DNA from: Micromonospora marina
Lineage (GTDB): Bacteria > Actinomycetota > Actinomycetes > Mycobacteriales > Micromonosporaceae
Assembly (NCBI RefSeq): GCF_900091565.1
Contig: NZ_FMCV01000014.1
Span: 85,754-149,753 of the forward strand
Direction of reading: 5' to 3'
Length of the DNA: 64,000 nucleotides
This document shows positions 26,623 through 35,533 of the stretch, piece after piece. Each line of letters starts with the position of its first letter. Position 1 is the first letter of the stretch. The notes below the pieces were generated by a model that saw only the letters and a program-made list of their open reading frames with translations, searched no databases and was not told the origin of the DNA. Position numbers and translations under genes: made by a program.

Positions 26623-27612
26623 ATGACGGCGACAACGACGTCGGCCCGGTCGGACCTCACCGAGCTGGGACGATCCGAGACCGCTCTGCGGACCTTCCTG
26701 CACGGGCTGCCCGGCGTGGACCAGGTCGGCGCGGAGCAGCGGGCGGCGCAACTCGGCACCCGCTCCATCAAGACCACTGCGAAGGCCGAGGCGATCGACC
26801 TGGCGATCCGGATGGTCGACCTGACCACCCTCGAAGGGGCGGACACCCCGGGCAAGGTACGGGCGCTGGCGGCCAAGGCACTGCGCCCCGACCCGGCCGA
26901 CCCGAGCTGCCCGCATGTCGGCGCCGTCTGCGTCTATCCGGCGATGGTCCCGCACGTGGCCGAGGTGTTGCGCGGCAGCGGGGTGCACCTGGCCAGCGTG
27001 GCGACCGCGTTCCCGTCCGGCCAGGCGCCACTGGAGATCAAGCTCGCCGACGTGCGCGCGGCGGTCGAGGCGGGCGCGGACGAGATCGACATGGTGATCA
27101 ACCGGGGCGCGTTCCTGGCCGGGCGCTACTCCGAGGTCTACGACGAGATCAAGGCGGTCAAGGAGGCCTGCGGCTCTGCTGACGGCGGTCGCCAGGGGCG
27201 ACCGGCAGCCCACCTCAAGGTCATCCTGGAGACCGGTGAGCTGGCCACGTACGACAACGTGCGGCGCGCGTCCTGGCTCGCCATGCTCGCGGGCGGCGAC
27301 TTCATCAAGACCTCCACCGGCAAGGTTCCGGTAGCGGCCACGCCGCCGGTGACGCTGGTGATGCTGGAGGCGGTCCGCGACTTCCGCGCCGCCACCGGGC
27401 GTCAGGTCGGCGTCAAGCCGGCCGGTGGCATCAAGACCACCAAGGACGCGATCAAGTACCTGGTCATGGTCAACGAGACAGTCGGCGCGGACTGGCTGAG
27501 CCCGGACTGGTTCCGGTTCGGCGCGTCAAGCCTGCTCAACGACCTGCTCATGCAGCGCACCAAGCTGACCACCGGCGTCTACGCCGGCCCCGACTACTTC
27601 ACCCTGGACTGA
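26623..27612 (+). CDS. deoC: Deoxyribose-phosphate aldolase
   Basis: The 329-residue class I aldolase splits 2-deoxyribose 5-phosphate into glyceraldehyde 3-phosphate and acetaldehyde. The active-site Lys lies in GGDFIKTSTGK, with supporting residues in DEIDMVINRGAFL, KVILETGEL and KPAGGIKTTKDA. It is somewhat longer than E. coli DeoC (about 260 residues), like other actinobacterial forms. It starts an operon with two aldehyde dehydrogenase-like genes, which could oxidise the acetaldehyde released. Confidence 0.94.
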   Translation: MTATTTSARSDLTELGRSETALRTFLHGLPGVDQVGAEQRAAQLGTRSIKTTAKAEAIDLAIRMVDLTTLEGADTPGKVRALAAKALRPDPADPSCPHVGAVCVYPAMVPHVAEVLRGSGVHLASVATAFPSGQAPLEIKLADVRAAVEAGADEIDMVINRGAFLAGRYSEVYDEIKAVKEACGSADGGRQGRPAAHLKVILETGELATYDNVRRASWLAMLAGGDFIKTSTGKVPVAATPPVTLVMLEAVRDFRAATGRQVGVKPAGGIKTTKDAIKYLVMVNETVGADWLSPDWFRFGASSLLNDLLMQRTKLTTGVYAGPDYFTLD

Positions 27613-27617
27613 ACGCG

Positions 27618-29048
27618 ATGTTCGAATACGCACCCGCCCCCGAGTCCCGCTCGGTGGTGGACATCAAGCCCTCGTACGGGCTCTTCGTCGACGGCGCGTT
27701 CGTCGACCCGGCCTCCGGCGGCAGCTTCAAGTCGGTGAACCCGGCCTCCGAGGAGGTGCTGGCCGAGATCGCCGAGGCCGGAGCCGACGACGTGGACCGC
27801 GCGGTCCGCGCCGCGCGGAGCGCGTACGAGAAGGTCTGGGGTTCGATGCCGGGCCGCGACCGGGCCAAGTACCTGTTCCGGATCGCCCGGATCATCCAGG
27901 AGCGCTCGCGCGAGCTGGCCGTGCTGGAGTCGCTGGACAACGGCAAGCCGATCAGGGAGTCGCGCGACGTCGACCTGCCGCTGGTCGCCGCGCACTTCTT
28001 CTACTACGCGGGCTGGGCCGACAAGCTCCCCCACGCGGGCTTCGGCCCGGACCCGAAGCCGCTCGGCGTGGCGGCGCAGGTGATCCCGTGGAACTTCCCG
28101 CTGCTCATGCTGGCGTGGAAGATCGCTCCGGCGCTCGCCGCCGGCAACACGGTGGTGCTCAAGCCGGCCGAGACGACCCCGCTGACCGCGCTGCTGTTCG
28201 CCGAGATCTGCCAGCAGGCCGACCTGCCGGCCGGTGTGGTGAACATCGTCACCGGCGCCGGTGACACCGGCCGGGCGCTGGTCGAGCACCCGGGCGTGGA
28301 CAAGGTGGCGTTCACCGGCTCCACCGAGGTCGGGCGCGCCATCGCCCGCGCGGTCGCCGGCTCCCGCAAGAAGCTCACGCTGGAGCTGGGCGGCAAGGCC
28401 GCGAACATCGTCTTCGACGACGCCCCGATCGACCAGGCCGTCGAGGGGATCGTCAACGGCATCTTCTTCAACCAGGGGCACGTCTGCTGCGCCGGTTCCC
28501 GGCTGCTGGTCCAGGAGTCGGTGGCCGACCGGGTGCTGGAGTCGCTCAAGCGCCGGATGGCCCAGCTCCGGGTCGGCGACCCGCTGGACAAGAACACCGA
28601 CGTCGGCGCGATCAACTCGGCCGCGCAGCTCGCCCGCATCCGGGAGCTGTCCGACGCCGGGTCCGCCGAGGGCGCGGAGCGCTGGTCGCCGCCGTGCGAG
28701 CTGCCCGAGCGCGGCTTCTGGTTCGCGCCGACCATCTTCACCGGGGTCACTCAGGCGCACCGGATCGCCCGCGAGGAGATCTTCGGCCCGGTGCTGTCGG
28801 TGCTCACGTTCCGCACCCCGGCGGAGGCCGTCGAGAAGGCCAACAACACGCCGTACGGGCTGTCGGCCGGGATCTGGACCGACAAGGGTTCCCGGATCCT
28901 GTGGCTGGCCGACCGGCTGCGCGCGGGCGTGGTGTGGGCCAACACGTTCAACAAGTTCGACCCGACGTCGCCGTTCGGCGGCTACAAGGAGTCGGGCTAC
29001 GGTCGCGAGGGCGGCCGGCACGGGCTGGAGGGGTACCTCAATGTCTGA
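27618..29048 (+). CDS. Aldehyde dehydrogenase
   Basis: The 476-residue NAD(P)-dependent enzyme has PWNFPLLML, the FTGSTEVG cofactor motif, the general-base Glu in LELGGKAANIV and the catalytic Cys in NQGHVCCAGSRL. It starts 5 nt after the deoC stop and overlaps the next, truncated ALDH gene by 8 nt. The operon position points to oxidation of the acetaldehyde made by DeoC, but the specificity is not proven. The pairing with a Cys-less partner recalls ALDH16 proteins, where the two domains are fused. Confidence 0.93.
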   Translation: MFEYAPAPESRSVVDIKPSYGLFVDGAFVDPASGGSFKSVNPASEEVLAEIAEAGADDVDRAVRAARSAYEKVWGSMPGRDRAKYLFRIARIIQERSRELAVLESLDNGKPIRESRDVDLPLVAAHFFYYAGWADKLPHAGFGPDPKPLGVAAQVIPWNFPLLMLAWKIAPALAAGNTVVLKPAETTPLTALLFAEICQQADLPAGVVNIVTGAGDTGRALVEHPGVDKVAFTGSTEVGRAIARAVAGSRKKLTLELGGKAANIVFDDAPIDQAVEGIVNGIFFNQGHVCCAGSRLLVQESVADRVLESLKRRMAQLRVGDPLDKNTDVGAINSAAQLARIRELSDAGSAEGAERWSPPCELPERGFWFAPTIFTGVTQAHRIAREEIFGPVLSVLTFRTPAEAVEKANNTPYGLSAGIWTDKGSRILWLADRLRAGVVWANTFNKFDPTSPFGGYKESGYGREGGRHGLEGYLNV

Positions 29049-29865
29049 GCGGGTCGCGGTACGCAAGACGTACAAGCTCTTCATCGGCGGGAAGTTCCCG
29101 CGCAGCGAGTCGGGACGGTCGTATCTGGTGCAGTCGGCGAACGTGTCTCTTGCCTCCCGGAAGGACGCGCGGGACGCGGTCGTCGCCGCCCGTGCCGCGG
29201 TGAAGGGGTGGGCCGGGGCGACCGCGTACAACAGGGGTCAGATCCTCTACCGGGTCGCCGAGATGCTGGAGGGCCGGCGCGCGCAGTTCGTGGCCCTGGG
29301 CGTCCCGGCCGACGAGGTGGACGCGGCGATCGACCGCTGGGTCTGGTACGCGGGCTGGTCCGACAAGGTCGCCCAGGTGTACGGCAGCGCCAACCCGGTG
29401 GCCGGCCCGTACTTCAACCTGTCCGCGCCGGAGCCGACCGGCGTGGTGGCGGCGGTGGCACCCGAGGAGCCCGCGCTGCTCGGCCTGGTGAGCGTGATCG
29501 CCCCGGCGATCGTCACCGGCAACACGGTGGTGGTGGCCGCCTCCCCGGCGGCGCCGCTGGCGGCGGTGACGCTGGCCGAGGTGCTCGCCACCTCCGACCT
29601 GCCCGGCGGGGTGGTCAACATCCTCACCGGCCGGCTGACCGAGACCGTGCCGACGCTCGCCGCGCACATGGACGTCAACGCGCTCGACCTGACCGGCGTC
29701 GCCGACGCCGAGCTGGCCGCCGACCTGGAGATCAAGGCCGCGGAGAACCTCAAGCGGGTGCTCCGGCCGGCCCCGGCCGGCCACGACTGGTACGCCGACC
29801 CCGGCATCACCCGGCTGACCACGCTGCTGGAGACCAAGACGGTCTGGCATCCGAAGGGCGTCTGA
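29041..29865 (+). CDS. Non-catalytic ALDH-like partner protein
   Basis: The 274-residue protein keeps the N-terminal and cofactor-binding half of an ALDH (YKLFIGGKFPRSESGRSY, PEPTGVVAAVAPEEPALLG, GNTVVVAASPAAPLAAVTLAEVL) but ends without the catalytic Cys region. The FTGS motif is replaced by DLTGVADAELAA. So it is a pseudoenzyme, probably a structural subunit of the upstream ALDH. The overlap with that gene means tightly coupled translation. The unbroken frame and good codon use argue against decay. Confidence 0.8.
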   Translation: MSERVAVRKTYKLFIGGKFPRSESGRSYLVQSANVSLASRKDARDAVVAARAAVKGWAGATAYNRGQILYRVAEMLEGRRAQFVALGVPADEVDAAIDRWVWYAGWSDKVAQVYGSANPVAGPYFNLSAPEPTGVVAAVAPEEPALLGLVSVIAPAIVTGNTVVVAASPAAPLAAVTLAEVLATSDLPGGVVNILTGRLTETVPTLAAHMDVNALDLTGVADAELAADLEIKAAENLKRVLRPAPAGHDWYADPGITRLTTLLETKTVWHPKGV

Positions 29866-29888
29866 CTCGACGCAGTCCGGTCCGGCCC

Positions 29889-29925
29889 GAAGTGGCGGCA
29901 CTCCCACCCGGGTTGCCGCCACTTC
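29889..29925 (+). terminator. Terminator of the deoC-ALDH operon
   Basis: A perfect 12-bp stem (GAAGTGGCGGCA and complement) with a 13-nt loop begins 23 nt after the stop codon. A weaker copy of the same AGTGGC...GCCAC motif follows at about 29960-30000. Confidence 0.85.
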
Positions 29926-30057
29926 CCGTTCCCGCACCTCCAAGAACAACACCAGCACGGCGAAGTGGCCGCATCAGGTCACCCCGGATACCGCCACCTC
30001 CCCGAACTGGTGTTGATCTTCGGGAACGGGAACAGGAACCGGGGCGGCGGAGGGGCT

Positions 30058-30082
30058 CTACTACCGGGGGTAGGATTGACGG
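30058..30082 (+). promoter_or_regulatory. BlaI-type operator over a leaderless promoter
   Basis: CTACC-GGG-GGTAG (30061-30073), extended on the left by CTA, resembles the TACTAC/GTAGTA half-sites of BlaI/MecI operators. It overlaps TAGGAT (30071-30076), a -10 hexamer 6 nt before the GTG start of the regulator. Binding would block transcription, giving autoregulation. Confidence 0.55.
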
Positions 30083-30529
30083 GTGACTCGGCTGGGGGAC
30101 CTTGAGCGTGCGGTGATGGACGTGCTGTGGGACGCGGCGCCCGCCTCGTCGGGCGGCGTGACGGTGCGCGAGGTCGCCGACGCCCTGGACGGGCGGGAAC
30201 TGGCCTACACCACGGTGATGACCGTGCTCGACCGGCTCGCCGGCAAGGGCATGGTGCAGCGCGAACGGGAGGGCCGCGCCTGGCGGTACCGTCCGGCCGC
30301 CACCCGCGAGGCGCACATCGCCCAGCTCATGCTCGAAGCCCTCGACCTCGGCGGCAGCCGGGACGCCGCACTCGTGCGCTTCGCCCGCTCGGTGACCGGC
30401 ACGGAGGCGGACGTGCTCCGCGCCGCACTCGGCGCCGAGGCCGGGGCGACGGTCGAGGACGGACCGGCCGGCCGGGTCGAGAACCCCCGGCCCGGTCGGC
30501 CGGCGCTCGACGAGGCGACGGACCGGTAG
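30083..30529 (+). CDS. BlaI/MecI/CopY-family repressor
   Basis: The 148-residue winged-helix repressor begins RLGDLERAVMDVLW and has TVREVADALDGRELAYTTVMTVLDRLAGKGMVQRERE, the recognition helix region, followed by a helical dimerisation domain and a Pro-rich tail. BlaI proteins are inactivated by a membrane metalloprotease, and such a protease is encoded 10 bases downstream. An operator-like palindrome overlaps its promoter. The regulated genes beyond itself are unknown; the cyd operon is the nearest candidate. Confidence 0.9.
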   Translation: MTRLGDLERAVMDVLWDAAPASSGGVTVREVADALDGRELAYTTVMTVLDRLAGKGMVQREREGRAWRYRPAATREAHIAQLMLEALDLGGSRDAALVRFARSVTGTEADVLRAALGAEAGATVEDGPAGRVENPRPGRPALDEATDR

Positions 30530-30539
30530 GGCGGCTGCC

Positions 30540-31445
30540 GTGGCGTACGCCCTGCACTTCGCCGCGATCATCCTGGCCTGCTGGCTGACCGCGCAGGTCC
30601 TCGCCGCCGCGCGCTGGACCTGGCGGGCACCCCGGGTGGCGATCATCTGCTGGCAGGCGGTCGGGCTGGCGCTCGGCCTGTCGGCCATGGGGCTGCCGAT
30701 GGCGCTGGGGCTCGACGCGTACGACCGGGCGACCGGGTACGCGCTGCTGGCCCTGGCCGACGACCTGGCCCACGGCACGCTGCCGGCCGGGGTGGGCGCG
30801 GTGCACCTCAGCCTGGTCGGCGTCGGTCTCGGCATCGGCGCGGTGCTGCTCACCACGACGGTGCGCAGCCTGCACGGGGCGGTCCGCGCCCAGCGCCGGC
30901 ACCGGGAGCTGTTGCACCTGGTGGCCCGGCGTGACCCCACGGTGCCCGGCGCGCTGGTGCTCGACCACCCGAGCGCGGCGGCGTACTGCCTGCCGGGGGT
31001 GCGTCCCCGGGTGGTGGTGAGCGCGGGCACGCTCGACCTGCTCGACCCGGCCGAACTGGCGGCGGTGCTCACCCACGAGCGGGCGCACGCCCAGGAGCGG
31101 CACGACCTGGTGCTGTTGCCGTTCACCGCGCTGTGCCGGGCGCTGCCCTGGTTCCGGTGGGTGCGGGACGCGCACGCGCGGGTGGCGCTGCTGGTCGAGA
31201 TGCGCGCCGACGACAAGGCCCGGGAGCTGCACGCGGAGGCTCCGCTGGCCGGTGCGCTGCGCCGGTTCGCCGCCGCCGAGCACCGGGTCCAGCCGGCCGG
31301 CACGCTCGGACTCGGCGATCGCGACCTCGACGTACGCGTGCAGCGGCTGCTCGTCGCGGACCGGCCGCCGCGGGTGCTCGGCGCGATGGCGCTGGCGGTC
31401 GCCGGCACGCTCGTCTCCCTTCCGGTCGCCCTGTTCCTGAGCTGA
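30540..31445 (+). CDS. M56-family membrane metalloprotease
   Basis: The 301-residue protein has several N-terminal membrane helices, the zinc motif HERAH in LTHERAHAQERHDLVLLP, and a further C-terminal helix. A conserved Glu in LLVEMRADDKA is the likely third zinc ligand. BlaR1-type proteins carry an additional penicillin-sensing domain; it is absent here, as in the short HtpX/BlaR-like partners common in actinobacteria. It probably cleaves the adjacent BlaI repressor in response to an unknown membrane signal. Confidence 0.88.
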   Translation: MAYALHFAAIILACWLTAQVLAAARWTWRAPRVAIICWQAVGLALGLSAMGLPMALGLDAYDRATGYALLALADDLAHGTLPAGVGAVHLSLVGVGLGIGAVLLTTTVRSLHGAVRAQRRHRELLHLVARRDPTVPGALVLDHPSAAAYCLPGVRPRVVVSAGTLDLLDPAELAAVLTHERAHAQERHDLVLLPFTALCRALPWFRWVRDAHARVALLVEMRADDKARELHAEAPLAGALRRFAAAEHRVQPAGTLGLGDRDLDVRVQRLLVADRPPRVLGAMALAVAGTLVSLPVALFLS

Positions 31446-31487
31446 TCCGGGCCTCGCCCCTACGGGACTTCTCCGGGTTCGCGCGCC

Positions 31488-31538
31488 TTGATAGGTAGAC
31501 AGCCTATGTGTAGGTTGGCTACGACAAGTGAGCCAACC
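31488..31538 (+). promoter_or_regulatory. cydA promoter with inverted repeat
   Basis: TTGATA (31488-31493), 17 nt and TAGGTT (31511-31516) form a sigma70-like promoter. GGTTGGCT (31513-31520) and AGCCAACC (31531-31538) are perfect 8-bp arms 10 nt apart, starting in the -10 and ending next to the Shine-Dalgarno GGGAGG. They could be an operator or an mRNA hairpin. A smaller palindrome, ATAGG/CCTAT, lies in the spacer. Confidence 0.6.
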
Positions 31539-31553
31539 CATGGGAGGACGACA

Positions 31554-32801
31554 GTGGACCCGCTGCTCCTCGCCCGCCTCCAGTTCGCCACCACCACCTC
31601 GATCCACTTCCTGTTCGTGGCGGTCACGCTCGGCCTGGTCACGCTCCTGGTCGGGTTGCAGACGGCCGGCTACCTCACCGGCAAGCCGGCGTACGAGCGA
31701 CTGACCCGGTTCTGGGGCCAGCTCTACGTGATCAACTATGTGCTCGGCATCGCCACCGGCATCGTCATGGAGTTCCAGTTCGGCCTGAACTGGAGCGGGC
31801 TGTCGCGCTACGTCGGGAACGTGTTCGGCGCGCCGCTCGCCATCGAGACGCTCGTCGCGTTCTTCCTGGAGTCCACGTTCCTCGGCATGTGGATCTTCGG
31901 GTGGCACCGGCTGCGGCGCGGCGTGCACCTGGCACTGCTCTGGGGTGTGGCGGTCACCGCGTACGCCTCGGCCTTCTGGATCATGGTGGCGAACGCCTGG
32001 CTCCAGAACCCGGTCGGATACGAGGTCCGCGACGGCGTCGCCCACCTCACCGACTTCGGCGCGCTGCTCACCAACCCCACGTTCGGCATGGCGTTCGGCC
32101 ACGTCATCTCGGCGAGCCTGGTCACCGGCGGCCTGTTGATGGCGGCGGTGAGCGCCTGGCACCTGCTGCGGCGTACCACCGACTACGCGCTCTTCCGCAC
32201 CTCGCTGCGGCTCGGCCTGGTCACCGCGGCCCTGGCGGTCACCACGCTCCAGGGCTTCGGCTTCGCCCAGTTCGGCCCGGTCGGGCAGCTCCAGCCGACC
32301 AAGTTCGGCGGTGGGCCGGACCGGGACGCGCTCGTCGCCGACTGGACCGCGCGGTTCGGCCCCGGCGACTGGGAACCGCCGGTGCTCTCCGACGTCGGCC
32401 TCGGCTTCATGATCCTGATCGGCTTCACGCTCGGCGCCGTCTGGCTCCTGCTGCCGCTGCTCTGGCGCGACTGGATCATCCGGCTGAAGGCGCCGCTCTG
32501 GCTGATCCTGCTCGGCCTGCCGCTGCCGTTCGTGGCGATGCTGCTCGGCTGGATCGCCCGCGAGGTCGGCCGCCAGCCCTGGGCCGCGTACGGGCTGCTG
32601 CCCACCGCGCAGGCCGTCTCGCCGGTCTCACCCGGGCTGATGCTCACCTCGCTGATCGGGTTCAGCCTGCTGCTCGGCGCGCTCGCGGTGACCAACTGGA
32701 TGCTGCTGGCCCGGCACGCCGCCCGCGGCGCGCACGACCCCGCGCTCGGCCGGCCGCCCGCGCCCGACACCGACGCCCACCACCAGCCCGTGTTCGTCTG
32801 A
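31554..32801 (+). CDS. cydA: Cytochrome bd oxidase subunit I
   Basis: The 415-residue protein is subunit I of cytochrome bd, which oxidises menaquinol and reduces oxygen without proton pumping. The heme ligand His occurs in SIHFLFVAVTLG, a second His in FGHVISASLVTGG, and the conserved GRQPW in REVGRQPWAAYG. The quinol-binding Q-loop is short, as in Gram-positive enzymes. I chose the GTG at 31554 because GGGAGG lies just upstream. It leads cydABDC. Confidence 0.95.
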   Translation: MDPLLLARLQFATTTSIHFLFVAVTLGLVTLLVGLQTAGYLTGKPAYERLTRFWGQLYVINYVLGIATGIVMEFQFGLNWSGLSRYVGNVFGAPLAIETLVAFFLESTFLGMWIFGWHRLRRGVHLALLWGVAVTAYASAFWIMVANAWLQNPVGYEVRDGVAHLTDFGALLTNPTFGMAFGHVISASLVTGGLLMAAVSAWHLLRRTTDYALFRTSLRLGLVTAALAVTTLQGFGFAQFGPVGQLQPTKFGGGPDRDALVADWTARFGPGDWEPPVLSDVGLGFMILIGFTLGAVWLLLPLLWRDWIIRLKAPLWLILLGLPLPFVAMLLGWIAREVGRQPWAAYGLLPTAQAVSPVSPGLMLTSLIGFSLLLGALAVTNWMLLARHAARGAHDPALGRPPAPDTDAHHQPVFV

Positions 32802-32812
32802 GGGAGCCCGCC

Positions 32813-33820
32813 GTGGAACTCGCCTGGTACGCCCTGCTCGGCCTCTTCTTCGCCACCTACCTCGTGCTCGGCGGCTACGACTACGGCGTCGGCCTGCTGC
32901 TGGCCCGGCGCGGCCCGGCACCGGGCAGCCGGACCACCCTCACCGCGCTCGGGCCGTTCTTCCTCGGCAACGAGGTCTGGCTGGTGGCGGCCGTGGGCAT
33001 CCTGTTCGGCGCGTTCCCCCGGCTGGAGGGTGAGCTGCTCGCCGGCCTCTACCCGGCCGTGCTCGCCGCGCTGACCGGGGTGGTGCTGGTGACCGCCGGG
33101 GTGCAGCTGCGCAGCCGCCCGGCCGCCGCCACCGCCCGCGCCCGCTGGGACCGCCTGGTGGTGGTCGGCTGCGTGCTCGCCGCGCTGGGCTGGGGCGCGG
33201 TGCTCGCCGGGCTGCTTCAGGGCGTGCCGCTCGGCGCGGACGGCCATGTGGTCGGCGCCGGTCATCTCGCCACCCCGTTCGTCGCCGCCGCCGGGCTGGC
33301 GCTGCTCGCGCTGGTGGCGGTGCACGGTGCGACGTTCCTCACGCTCCGGCTGCCCGCCGCCGAGGCCCCGGCGCTCGCCCGGCTGGCGACCGGCCTGGTG
33401 CCCGCCGCGCTCGTCGCCGTCGCCTCGGCCACCGTCCTGGGCCTGCTCTCCGATCGGGTACGCGCCGCGGTGGCGCGCCCGGCGGTGGCCGTACTCCTGC
33501 CGTTGGCGCTCGTGGCGGCGCTGCTGACGGCCCGCGCGGCGCTACGCCGGGGCCGGGCCGGGACGGCCTTCGCGGCGACCGCGACGGCGCTGGCGCTGCC
33601 CGCGCCGCTGATCGGGGCCGCGCTCTGGCCCCGGATCCTGGTCTCCACGACCGACCCGGCGGCGTCGCTGACGGTGGCCGAAGCGGCCGCCAGCCGGCCG
33701 ACGCTGGCGCTGTTGGGATGGCTCGCGCTACCGCTCGTGCCGGCCCTACTAGGCTTTCAGGCGATGTGCTGGTGGGTGTTCCGGGGACGGATCGACGGCA
33801 GGGCACCGGTGTACTGGTGA
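32813..33820 (+). CDS. cydB: Cytochrome bd oxidase subunit II
   Basis: The 335-residue protein has about eight membrane helices, with YLVLGGYDYGVGLLL near the N-terminus and NEVWLVAAVGILFGAFP, the two most conserved CydB segments. GAGGGAG precedes the GTG start. It pairs with CydA in the membrane and supports heme placement. The stop overlaps the cydD start in GTGA. Confidence 0.93.
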   Translation: MELAWYALLGLFFATYLVLGGYDYGVGLLLARRGPAPGSRTTLTALGPFFLGNEVWLVAAVGILFGAFPRLEGELLAGLYPAVLAALTGVVLVTAGVQLRSRPAAATARARWDRLVVVGCVLAALGWGAVLAGLLQGVPLGADGHVVGAGHLATPFVAAAGLALLALVAVHGATFLTLRLPAAEAPALARLATGLVPAALVAVASATVLGLLSDRVRAAVARPAVAVLLPLALVAALLTARAALRRGRAGTAFAATATALALPAPLIGAALWPRILVSTTDPAASLTVAEAAASRPTLALLGWLALPLVPALLGFQAMCWWVFRGRIDGRAPVYW

Positions 33821-35499
33821 ACCGCCGCCCGTTCGACCCGCGTCTGCTGCGCCGGGTCCCCGCGGCCCGGCGCGACCTCGCCGTGCTCGCGGTGCTGGGC
33901 GGGCTCACCGCGCTACTGGTCGTCGCGCAGGCCACCGCGCTGGCGACACTACTGGCGACGGCGTTCGACGGGCGGCTGCACCAGCAGGCGCTGGCCGGGT
34001 TCGTGGCCGCGGTCGCCGGGCGGGCACTTGTGAGCTGGGCCCAGGGCACGGTGGCGGCGCGGGCCGCCGCCACGGTCAAGGCGGCGCTGCGCGCCGACCT
34101 GCTCGGCGCGGTCGGTCGGCACGGACCCACCTGGGTCGCCGGGCAGCGCGCGGGGCAGCTCGCCACGCTGGCCGGGCGCGGTCTGGACGCGCTCGACCCG
34201 TACTTCACCGGCTACCTGCCGCAGCTCGTGCTGAGCGTGACGGTGCCGGTGGCGGTGCTGGCCCGGATCGTGTTCGCCGACTGGAGCTCGGCGCTGATCA
34301 TCGCGCTCACCATCCCGCTCATCCCGATCTTCGGCGCGCTGCTCGGCTGGCAGGCGCAGGCCGCCACCGAACGGCAGTGGCGGCGGCTGTCGCTGCTCGG
34401 CGGGCACTTCCTCGACATGGTGGCCGGGCTGCCCACGCTGCGCGCGTTCGGCCGGTCCCGGGGGCAGGTCGACGTGGTACGCCGGATGGCCGACGGCCAC
34501 CGCCAGGCCACCATGAAGACGCTGCGGATCGCGTTCCTGTCCGCGCTGGTGCTGGAACTGGTCGCCACGCTCTCCGTCGCGCTGGTCGCGGTGCCGGTCG
34601 GCATCCGGCTGCTCGGCGGCGGCCTCACGCTCTCCACCGCGCTGCTGGTGCTGCTGCTCACCCCGGAGGCGTACCTGCCGCTGCGCGCCGCGGGCAGCCG
34701 GTTCCACGCCAGCATGGAAGGGCTCACCGCGCTGGACGAGGCGCTCACGCTCTCCGCCGCCGACGCACCCGCCGCCACCGCCGAGCCCCGGCGTCCGGCG
34801 CCGGACGGCCGGGGCGAGATCCGCTTCGAGGGCGTGACAGTCGCGTACGACCGCACCACCGCGCTGCGCGACGTCACGCTGGCCGTCCGGCCGGGCGACC
34901 GGGTGGCGATCATCGGGCCCAGCGGTGCGGGCAAGAGCACCCTGCTCAACCTGCTGCTCGGCTTCGTCGCACCCACCACGGGCCGGGTCACAGTCGACGG
35001 GGTGGACCTGGCCGGGGCCGACCTCGACGCCTGGCGGCGCGAGCTGGCCTGGGTGCCGCAGCGCGCGCACCTGTTCGCCGGGTCGCTCGCCGACAACATC
35101 CGCCTCGGCGCACCGGACACCCCGGACGACGTGCTCGCCGCGGCGGTCACCGGCGCCGCGCTGGACGAGGTGGTCGACGCGCTGCCCGACGGGCTGGAGA
35201 CCTGCCTCGGCGAGCGCGGCCACGGCCTGTCCAGCGGGCAGCGGCAGCGGGTCGCCCTGGCTCGCGCGTTCCTGCGGGACGCACCGATCGTGCTCCTCGA
35301 CGAGCCGACCGCGCGGCTGGACAGCGCCAGCGAGGCTGTGGTGCTGGACGCGACCCGGCGGCTGGTCGCCGGCCGTACCGCGCTGCTCGTCGCGCACCGG
35401 CCCGCGCTGCTCGCCGACGCCGACCGGATCCTGCGCGTCGAGGACGGCCGGGTCACCGAGCTGCACACGGCCGCCACCGGAGCGGTGGCGCCCCGATGA
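33817..35499 (+). CDS. cydD: CydD subunit of the thiol/heme exporter CydDC
   Basis: The 560-residue type IV ABC half-transporter has six membrane helices and an ATPase domain with Walker A GPSGAGKSTLL, signature LSSGQRQR and Walker B IVLLDEPTARLD. CydDC exports cysteine and glutathione (or binds heme in the membrane) and is needed to assemble cytochrome bd. Position directly after cydB confirms the assignment. It overlaps cydB by 4 nt. Confidence 0.92.
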   Translation: MNRRPFDPRLLRRVPAARRDLAVLAVLGGLTALLVVAQATALATLLATAFDGRLHQQALAGFVAAVAGRALVSWAQGTVAARAAATVKAALRADLLGAVGRHGPTWVAGQRAGQLATLAGRGLDALDPYFTGYLPQLVLSVTVPVAVLARIVFADWSSALIIALTIPLIPIFGALLGWQAQAATERQWRRLSLLGGHFLDMVAGLPTLRAFGRSRGQVDVVRRMADGHRQATMKTLRIAFLSALVLELVATLSVALVAVPVGIRLLGGGLTLSTALLVLLLTPEAYLPLRAAGSRFHASMEGLTALDEALTLSAADAPAATAEPRRPAPDGRGEIRFEGVTVAYDRTTALRDVTLAVRPGDRVAIIGPSGAGKSTLLNLLLGFVAPTTGRVTVDGVDLAGADLDAWRRELAWVPQRAHLFAGSLADNIRLGAPDTPDDVLAAAVTGAALDEVVDALPDGLETCLGERGHGLSSGQRQRVALARAFLRDAPIVLLDEPTARLDSASEAVVLDATRRLVAGRTALLVAHRPALLADADRILRVEDGRVTELHTAATGAVAPR

Positions 35500-35533
35500 T
35501 CCCCGTCTCCCCCGCCCGCCCGGCGGTGACCCG

